From NCBI GenBank assembly GCA_000715635.1, contig KL569136.1, positions 3,597 to 12,434 of the forward strand: a stretch of 8,838 nt of DNA, in the 5' to 3' direction. Below are positions 4,942-8,838 of the stretch, piece after piece. The number at the start of each line of letters is the position of its first letter. The first letter of the stretch is position 1. The translations under genes were made by a program, and so were the position numbers. The notes under the pieces are model-generated. The model was not told the DNA's origin. It saw nothing but the letters and a program-made list of their open reading frames with translations, and did not search any database. The DNA is from Streptomyces violaceus. GTDB taxonomy: Bacteria; Actinomycetota; Actinomycetes; Streptomycetales; Streptomycetaceae.

Positions 4942-5613
4942 ATGACGGACACTCTGCGGGACATTCTGGACGCGGCGGCGCGGGGCGTCTTCCCGCCGGC
5001 GGACGGCGGGACGACGATCGTGAACCAGCCCTCGCCCAGGGACGCGGGGGTCCTCGCCTTCACGGCCCACTCTGTCGTCTTCACGGACGAGGATCCCGGG
5101 TGGATACGCCGGACGCTGGCCGCCGCCGACTGCGACAGGCTGGCGGCCACGATGAACGCCCGCTTCCTGGCGGCCCTCATGGACCGGACCGGGCGTACGT
5201 CCGACACGATCGACGTGCTGCTGACCGGTGCCGCGCTGCCCGGGGAGCCTCCCCTCGCGTTGACGGAGATCGACGATCCCGGCCATCCGCGGGTGGTCTC
5301 GGCACGCCGGCGCCGTGACGACGTGCGGGTGTGGGCCGCGGAGGGCGGGGTGCTCGTCCTGGGCCGCGGGGTGGCCGGGCGGTGGGAGGTCGCGGTCGAG
5401 GTGGACGAAGGGGCGCGGCAGCGAGGGCTGGGGCGGCGGCTGGTGGCGGCGGCGCGGCACCTGGCCGGGGGCGCGCCGGTGTGGGCCCAGGTGTCGGCAG
5501 GGAACGCCCGTAGTCTGCGGGCGTTCCAGGCGGCCGGCTACCGTCCCGTGGGCTCGGAGGTGCTGCTCAGTGCCAGGGCTGGTAGTGCGGGTTGCCCTCG
5601 CACTCGCTCATGA
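4942..5613 (+). CDS. GNAT-family N-acetyltransferase
   Basis: A 223-residue protein whose C-terminal half is a GNAT fold. VAVEVDEGARQRGLGRRL carries the acetyl-CoA loop Q160-R-G-L-G-R165, followed by helix RLVAAARHLAG, strand PVWAQVSAGNARSL with Asn188, and FQAAGYRPVGSEVLL with Tyr200. The N-terminal ~120 residues are not a standard GNAT piece and may bind the acceptor; the substrate is unknown. The ATG at 4942 has a strong AAGGAG site 7 nt upstream. The gene is divergent from merR and shares its operator region. At the 3' end it overlaps the ADP-ribosyltransferase gene on the other strand by 47 bp, so its last 15 or so residues (after LLSAR) come from bases that also code the toxin C-terminus and are not conserved GNAT sequence. 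Confidence 0.85.
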   Translation: MTDTLRDILDAAARGVFPPADGGTTIVNQPSPRDAGVLAFTAHSVVFTDEDPGWIRRTLAAADCDRLAATMNARFLAALMDRTGRTSDTIDVLLTGAALPGEPPLALTEIDDPGHPRVVSARRRRDDVRVWAAEGGVLVLGRGVAGRWEVAVEVDEGARQRGLGRRLVAAARHLAGGAPVWAQVSAGNARSLRAFQAAGYRPVGSEVLLSARAGSAGCPRTRS

Positions 5614-6175
5614 TCTCGGTCTTGGTCTGCTTGTCGACCGGGCAGACGCCGATGATGTACTGCCGTGCGATGCCGCCGGGGAAGGCGACCTCCTGCTGGT
5701 CGGCCCATTTGTGGGTGTCGCCGATGGTCTTGTTGACGTCGATGCCGCCGGGGGCGTCGACGTAGTAGTTGAAGCCGGGCCGCCACTTCTTGTAGAGGTC
5801 GTGGTCGTACGACGTCGACACGTACGGGGACGGCTGGTTGACCAGGACGTACTTCTCCAGGTCGTACTGGCCGGTGATGACGTCCTTGGGGTGGAAGCCC
5901 TGCTCGAAGATGACGGACGGGCCGCGGCCGTCGGCGCGGTAGAGGGTGCCGCAGCTGGTGCGCCAGGACGGCTCGGGGGTGATGCGGTCGACGTCGGCAC
6001 GGCGGTCGGCGGCGGCCTTGATCTTGTCGTCGAACCGGACGGGACAGGTGGCCGGCGCGGGGGCGGCGGCCGTGGCGGCCGTCGGGGCGGGCGCCTGGGC
6101 CGGCGTGGCGGCCGTGGTCGTGAAGACGGCCGCGAGGGAGAGGGCGGCGGCAGCGATCCGCCGCCGCAGGCTCAT
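5567..6175 (-). CDS. Secreted mono-ADP-ribosyltransferase of the ScARP/Scabin (pierisin-like) type
   Basis: A 202-residue exported enzyme expected to transfer ADP-ribose from NAD+ to guanine bases or nucleosides. A signal peptide (MSLRRR, hydrophobic 7-18, cleavage after ATPAQA at about residue 28) and a short Ala/Pro linker lead to the catalytic domain. It has the R-STS-QxE triad of this toxin class: Arg80 in LYRAD, Ser120-Thr121-Ser122 in YVSTSYD, and Gln160-x-Glu162 in DQQEVAFPGG. Gln two residues before the catalytic Glu is the pattern of guanine-modifying members such as pierisin, ScARP (S. coelicolor SCO5461) and Scabin. Four cysteines (44, 75, 178, 192) could form two disulfides. The domain is complete and all key residues are present. 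The ATG at 6175 is chosen for the signal peptide; a GTG three codons upstream is possible, and no strong ribosome site is seen. No immunity gene is recognised. Confidence 0.9.
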   Translation of the reverse strand: MSLRRRIAAAALSLAAVFTTTAATPAQAPAPTAATAAAPAPATCPVRFDDKIKAAADRRADVDRITPEPSWRTSCGTLYRADGRGPSVIFEQGFHPKDVITGQYDLEKYVLVNQPSPYVSTSYDHDLYKKWRPGFNYYVDAPGGIDVNKTIGDTHKWADQQEVAFPGGIARQYIIGVCPVDKQTKTEIMSECEGNPHYQPWH

Positions 6176-6198
6176 AGTGATCACGAGGGCACGATGGC

Positions 6199-6247
6199 GG
6201 GTCCGCGGCACCGGGCCTGGGACCCTCACCCGATCAGGGCGTGTCAA
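6199..6247 (-). promoter_or_regulatory. Possible promoter and leader hairpin for the ADP-ribosyltransferase
   Basis: On the minus strand a perfect -35 hexamer TTGACA (6247-6242) lies in the 100-bp gap between the propeller stop and the toxin start, but no good -10 follows at 17-18 bp. Downstream, GGGTCC (6199-6204) and GGACCC (6220-6225) can pair around a 15-nt loop, as a weak terminator of the propeller gene or a leader structure. A separate toxin promoter is plausible, not proven. Confidence 0.35.
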
Positions 6248-6275
6248 CTTCCCTTGAGTGGACGGCAGATGGGCC

Positions 6276-7454
6276 TCACCGGAAGATGCCCGTGTGGCCG
6301 AGGGAGTAGCGGCCGGGCTGCGGGTAGACCGCGAGGCCGTGCGGGCCGCTGCCGACGGGGATGCGGGCGAGCTGGGCGCCGGTGCGGGTGTCGATGGCGT
6401 AGACCTCGGCGTCGTAGCGGCCGGAGAGCCACAGGACCTTGCCGTCGGCGGAGACACCGCCCATGTCGGGGCTGCCGCCGTCGGGCAGGTCCCACTTCTT
6501 GGTGAGCTTGTTCCGGGTGAAGTCGAAGACGGAGACGGTGCCTTCGCCGCGGTTGGAGACGTACATCTCGCGGGAGTCGCGGCTGACGTAGAGGCCGTGG
6601 CAGCCCTTGCCGGTGGGCAGCAGGGTGGGCTCGGTGAACTTGTCGCCGTCCAGGACCCACATCCCGTGGGCCATCATGTCGGCGATGTAGAACCTCTTGC
6701 CGTCCGGCGAGACCTTCACGTCCTGCGGCATGGCGCCCTCGAACGGCAGTCTCTGCTGCCCGACGACCTTCATCTTCTCGGTGTCGACCTTGAGCAGTTC
6801 GCCGCTGAACTCGCAGGAGACGATGAAGTAGCGGCCGTCGAGGGAGAAATCGGCGTGGTTGACGCCGTAGCAGGAGACCGGGACCGTCTTCTTGATGTCC
6901 ATGGTGTGCGGGTCGCGGAAGACCAGCTCGCGGTCGAGGGAGGCCATCACTACGGCGTACTTGCCGTTGGGCGTGAAGTAGAGGTTGTACGGGTCATGGA
7001 CCTCGACCTCCTTGCCCGCCTTGCCCGTCTTCGGATTGATCGGGGTGAGGGTGTGGCCGCGGTTGTTGTTGACCCAGAGCGTCTTCAGGTCCCAGGAGGG
7101 CACGACGTGCTGGGGCTGCCGGCCCACGGGGATCGTCTCGATGATCTCGTACGTCTTCGGGTCGATGACGGAGACGGTGTCGGACTCGGTGTTGGGGACG
7201 TAGACCCGGGACGGGAAGCCCTTGACCACGGGTGACAGCTTGTTCGGGCGGTCGGCCGCATAGACGTCCTTCGGGTCGAGGACGGGCGGCATGCCCGGCA
7301 GGCCCTGGACGGCCTTCTTCTCGGGCGGGGCGGGCACGGCGGCCTTGGTGGGGCGTGTATCGGAGGTCCGCTCCTCGCCCTGGGTGCCACAGGCGGCGAG
7401 AACGGCGAGGGCGGCGCCCGCGACAAGGGCGCTTTTGACGAAGTGGCGGTGCAT
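6276..7454 (-). CDS. YVTN-type beta-propeller lipoprotein
   Basis: A 392-residue exported protein. MHRHFVKSALVAGAALAVLA ends in the lipobox L19-A-A-C22, so it should be lipid-anchored on the outer face of the membrane. After a Pro/Lys-rich linker (about 25-75) come repeated propeller blades: YVPNTESDTVSVIDPKTYE, then LWVNNNRGHTLTPINPKTG, YFIVSCEFSGELLKVDTEKM, YVSNRGEGTVSVFDFTRN and LWLSGRYDAEVYAIDTRTG, most with the surface strand-turn of YVTN repeats. Related folds occur in S-layer YVTN proteins and in NirF / cytochrome cd1 haem-d1 domains. His residues (HVVPS, NHADF, GCHGL, GPHGL) recur at blade starts, and the partner or substrate is unknown. The ATG at 7454 fits the signal sequence, though no ribosome site is evident. 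It lies 100 bp upstream of the ADP-ribosyltransferase on the same strand. Confidence 0.87.
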   Translation of the reverse strand: MHRHFVKSALVAGAALAVLAACGTQGEERTSDTRPTKAAVPAPPEKKAVQGLPGMPPVLDPKDVYAADRPNKLSPVVKGFPSRVYVPNTESDTVSVIDPKTYEIIETIPVGRQPQHVVPSWDLKTLWVNNNRGHTLTPINPKTGKAGKEVEVHDPYNLYFTPNGKYAVVMASLDRELVFRDPHTMDIKKTVPVSCYGVNHADFSLDGRYFIVSCEFSGELLKVDTEKMKVVGQQRLPFEGAMPQDVKVSPDGKRFYIADMMAHGMWVLDGDKFTEPTLLPTGKGCHGLYVSRDSREMYVSNRGEGTVSVFDFTRNKLTKKWDLPDGGSPDMGGVSADGKVLWLSGRYDAEVYAIDTRTGAQLARIPVGSGPHGLAVYPQPGRYSLGHTGIFR

Positions 7455-7548
7455 TGGACCATTTAAGGTGCGCTTCGCGGGGAAACCGGTGATTCGCCCG
7501 ATCGACGTCCAGGTGAGTCGTCGCAGGTCACACCCCTGGTCGAGCCCC

Positions 7549-7565
7549 GGCCGCCGCCGGCGGCC
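7549..7565 (-). terminator. Hairpin directly after the HATPase stop codon
   Basis: GGCCGCC (7549-7555) and GGCGGCC (7559-7565) form a 7-bp all-GC stem with a 3-nt loop, one base downstream of the HATPase TGA. It has no T-tract. It would separate the HATPase gene from the propeller gene, which starts 95 bp further along. Confidence 0.5.
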
Positions 7566-7566
7566 G

Positions 7567-8163
7567 TCAGCGGTCGACGACCCGCATCTCGAACCACGTC
7601 GTCTTCCCCCGGGGCAGCAGATCGACCCCCCAGCGGTCGGCCAGCTTGTCGACGAGGAAGAGGCCCCGGCCGCTGACGTCCATCTCCTGGACCGGCATCA
7701 GACAGGGCAGCCCCCGGGAGGGGTCGCGGACCTCGACGCGGATCCAGCCGCGGCGCCGGTGCAGACGCAGCCCGAAGACGCGGGCGCCGGTGTGGCGTAC
7801 GGCGTTGCCGACCAGTTCGGAGACGAGTAAGACCGCCTCCTCGGTGATCTTGGGGGTGAGTCCCCACTGGCGCAGGACCACGACCTGGGTGAGCCGTCTG
7901 GCGGTGGCCGCGGACTCGGGGCGGGACGGCAGTGGGACCTCTGCCTCCGTCGGGTTGCCGTACAACTCCAGCGCCTTCAGCGCGTGTTCGTCCTCGACGG
8001 TCGGCGACCAGCGCGCCGCGGCCGCCTGTGCGTGCCCCCGCGGCTGTTCCATACCCTCCAGCCCCGCCATGCCCCCCATCATGGCCGCCCGGGACGCCCG
8101 ACGGGGCCGTTCCCGGGGAATAGACCCCTCGGAACGGACCCTGAACCGGCAGTCGGACGTCAT
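7567..8163 (-). CDS. Anti-sigma-factor-type ATP-binding protein (HATPase_c_2)
   Basis: A GHKL-fold ATP-binding domain protein of the RsbW/SpoIIAB-like group that is abundant in Streptomyces, where such proteins may act as serine kinases or partners of anti-anti-sigma factors. The ATP site is visible: ITEEAVLLVSELVGNAVRHT holds the N-box (E-L-V-x-N-A), VRDPSRGLP the G1 region, and DVSGRGLFLVDKLADRWG the G2 box and lid; WFEMRV closes the sheet. The N-terminal ~85 residues have no domain, with MEQPRGHAQAAAARWSPTVE leading into the fold. The start is uncertain: ATG at 8211, 8163 (used here), 8082, 8079, 8070 or 8052 are all in frame and none has a clear ribosome site. The target sigma factor is unknown, and no sigma or anti-anti-sigma gene is nearby. 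An inverted CTTAAGG repeat pair lies upstream. Confidence 0.82.
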   Translation of the reverse strand: MTSDCRFRVRSEGSIPRERPRRASRAAMMGGMAGLEGMEQPRGHAQAAAARWSPTVEDEHALKALELYGNPTEAEVPLPSRPESAATARRLTQVVVLRQWGLTPKITEEAVLLVSELVGNAVRHTGARVFGLRLHRRRGWIRVEVRDPSRGLPCLMPVQEMDVSGRGLFLVDKLADRWGVDLLPRGKTTWFEMRVVDR

Positions 8164-8256
8164 ATGCCAAAGGCACTTCGGAGCCTTCCGCGGGCCGCCT
8201 GAGCTGCGCATACGACCAGTTCCGGGGCAAGCGACGAAGTTCCCCGCCCGGACAGG

Positions 8257-8289
8257 CTTAAGGCTCCCTTAAGGCTGCCATAAACCGCC
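8257..8289. promoter_or_regulatory. Phased 11-bp direct repeats upstream of the HATPase gene
   Basis: CTTAAGGCTCC (8257-8267) is followed directly by CTTAAGGCTGC (8268-8278), 10 of 11 identical, and then by a weak third unit CATAAACCGCC (8279-8289, 6 of 11). An 11-bp period places each copy on the same helix face, as in sites for OmpR/PhoP-type response regulators or SARP activators (7-mer plus 4). It lies in the gap between the enoyl-CoA hydratase stop and the HATPase start, so it most likely controls the latter. The regulator is unknown. Confidence 0.55.
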
Positions 8290-8345
8290 CCATCGAGGGA
8301 CCCGGATCAGACACCGCGTCAATTGCAAGCCCCTGGGGGGGGTGT

Positions 8346-8813
8346 TCAGAGGAACTTGGCCTTGCCCGGCCCCTCCTCCACGAAGCTGCGCATGCCGCGC
8401 TCACGGTCCTCGGTGGCGAACAGGCCCGCGAACCAGTTGCGTTCGATGGTCAGGCCCGTCTCGATGTCCGTCTCCAGGCCGGCGTCGATCGCCTCCTTCG
8501 CGGCGCGCAGCGCGAGCGCCGGGCCCTGCGCCAGCTTCGCGGCCCAGGCGTGTGCCTGCGCGTACACCTCGTCGGCGGGCACGACCCGGTCCACCAGGCC
8601 GATCTCCCGCGCCTCGTCGGCCTTCACCATCCGGCCGGTGAAGATCAGGTCCTTGGCCTTGGAGGGGCCGACCAGACGGGCCAGGCGCTGGGTGCCGCCC
8701 GCGCCGGGGATCAGGCCGAGCAGGATCTCCGGCTGGCCGAGCTTGGCGTTCTCGCCGGCGATGCGGTAGTCCGCGCACAGCGCGAGTTCGCAGCCGCCGC
8801 CCAGCGCGTAGCC
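8346..8813 (-). CDS. Enoyl-CoA hydratase/isomerase (crotonase family), C-terminal 155 residues, cut by adapter
   Basis: This is the C-terminal 60% of a crotonase-fold enzyme that hydrates trans-2-enoyl-CoA in fatty-acid beta-oxidation or a related acyl-CoA pathway. The fragment starts GYALGGGCELALCADYRIAG, which includes the oxyanion-hole Gly-Gly-Gly and the first catalytic Glu (fragment residue 9, equivalent to Glu144 of rat mitochondrial hydratase). QPEILLGLIPGAGGTQRL follows, with the second catalytic Glu (residue 29, rat Glu164). Both glutamates favour true hydratase activity. The end, FVEEGPGKAKFL, is the usual C-terminus. The N-terminal ~100 residues are not missing from the organism: genomic sequence stops at about 8812-8814, where a transposase adapter is joined. 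The ATG at 8630 is internal. From memory, an enoyl-CoA hydratase is also near ScARP in S. coelicolor. Confidence 0.92.
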   Translation of the reverse strand, partial: GYALGGGCELALCADYRIAGENAKLGQPEILLGLIPGAGGTQRLARLVGPSKAKDLIFTGRMVKADEAREIGLVDRVVPADEVYAQAHAWAAKLAQGPALALRAAKEAIDAGLETDIETGLTIERNWFAGLFATEDRERGMRSFVEEGPGKAKFL

Positions 8814-8838
8814 CGTCTCTTATACACATCTCTGATGG
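8813..8838. other. Sequencing adapter contamination: Tn5 mosaic end plus 454-type Nextera adapter
   Basis: GTCTCTTATACACATCT at 8815-8831 is identical to 17 bases of the 19-bp hyperactive Tn5 mosaic end used in transposase-based library kits; over the full 19 bp, 8813-8831 matches 18. The last seven bases, CTGATGG, are the reverse complement of CCATCAG, the 3' end of the 454 primer A that flanks the mosaic end in the 454 version of Nextera. The enoyl-CoA hydratase frame stops making sense exactly here, and a frame through it starts Met-Cys-Ile-Arg-Asp, a familiar adapter artefact. This is not an insertion sequence in the genome. Confidence 0.95.

Noticed and set aside
3900..5318. A 472-residue plus-strand frame opposite merR
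   Set aside because: It is the antisense shadow of merR and the early GNAT gene, with Arg/Gly-rich composition and no domain.
5315..7235. Long plus-strand frames opposite the toxin and propeller genes
   Set aside because: They are mirror frames of real minus-strand genes, produced by high GC at third positions. The minus-strand proteins have clear signal peptides and catalytic motifs.
8257..8289. A PHO box
   Set aside because: The 11-bp period fits, but the units do not resemble the GTTCACC-type consensus.
8335..8342. An eight-G run as a terminator or regulatory tract
   Set aside because: The neighbouring CCCC gives almost no loop, and the run is in non-coding DNA where 454 homopolymer error is likely.
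8815..8838. A Tn5-like insertion sequence end
   Set aside because: The match is to the engineered mosaic end joined to a 454 primer tail at the very end of the contig, so it is a library adapter.

Overview
The base composition (very high GC, strong G/C preference at third codon positions, GTG starts, long open antisense frames) and the protein families point to a Streptomyces or close actinomycete chromosome. No tRNA, rRNA, CRISPR array or insertion sequence is visible. The window looks like a whole draft contig: the first gene is cut at base 1, and the last ~26 bases are not genomic. They are a Tn5 mosaic end followed by the start of a 454-type Nextera adapter.

Left part (1-2964), read left to right: the C-terminal half of an MHS-family MFS transporter (+) with a strong terminator; a leaderless GH25 muramidase (+); convergent with it, an endonuclease VII-type HNH nuclease carrying extra zinc knuckles (-), in visibly lower-GC DNA; and an NADP/F420-type Rossmann reductase (-). 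The lysozyme/nuclease pair has a phage-like flavour.

Middle (2965-3700): a scrap zone. It holds a degenerate ~20-21 bp repeat cluster, the tail of a GntR/FCD-like regulator (-), and a broken ABC ATPase (+) that goes from its signature motif straight to its H-loop, lacking Walker B and shifting frame. It is closed by a perfect 14-bp terminator hairpin.

Right part (3709-8812): a coherent Streptomyces block. It holds a two-EF-hand calcium-binding protein (-), a MerR regulator (-) with a textbook 19-bp-spacer MerR promoter, a divergent GNAT acetyltransferase (+), a secreted ADP-ribosyltransferase of the ScARP/Scabin (pierisin-like) type (-), a YVTN beta-propeller lipoprotein (-), an anti-sigma-type HATPase (-), and the C-terminal part of an enoyl-CoA hydratase (-) cut by the adapter. 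From memory, unverified, this order resembles S. coelicolor around SCO5459-SCO5464, where SCO5461 is the guanosine-specific ADP-ribosyltransferase ScARP.

Functionally, the most notable unit is the exported toxin-like ADP-ribosyltransferase directly downstream of an exported beta-propeller lipoprotein, next to a calcium-binding protein and a MerR/GNAT switch. No clearly new multi-gene system can be proven from the sequence alone. The best leads are the toxin/propeller pair, the repeat cluster at 3051-3200, the 11-bp phased repeats at 8257-8289 and the knuckle-bearing endonuclease VII.
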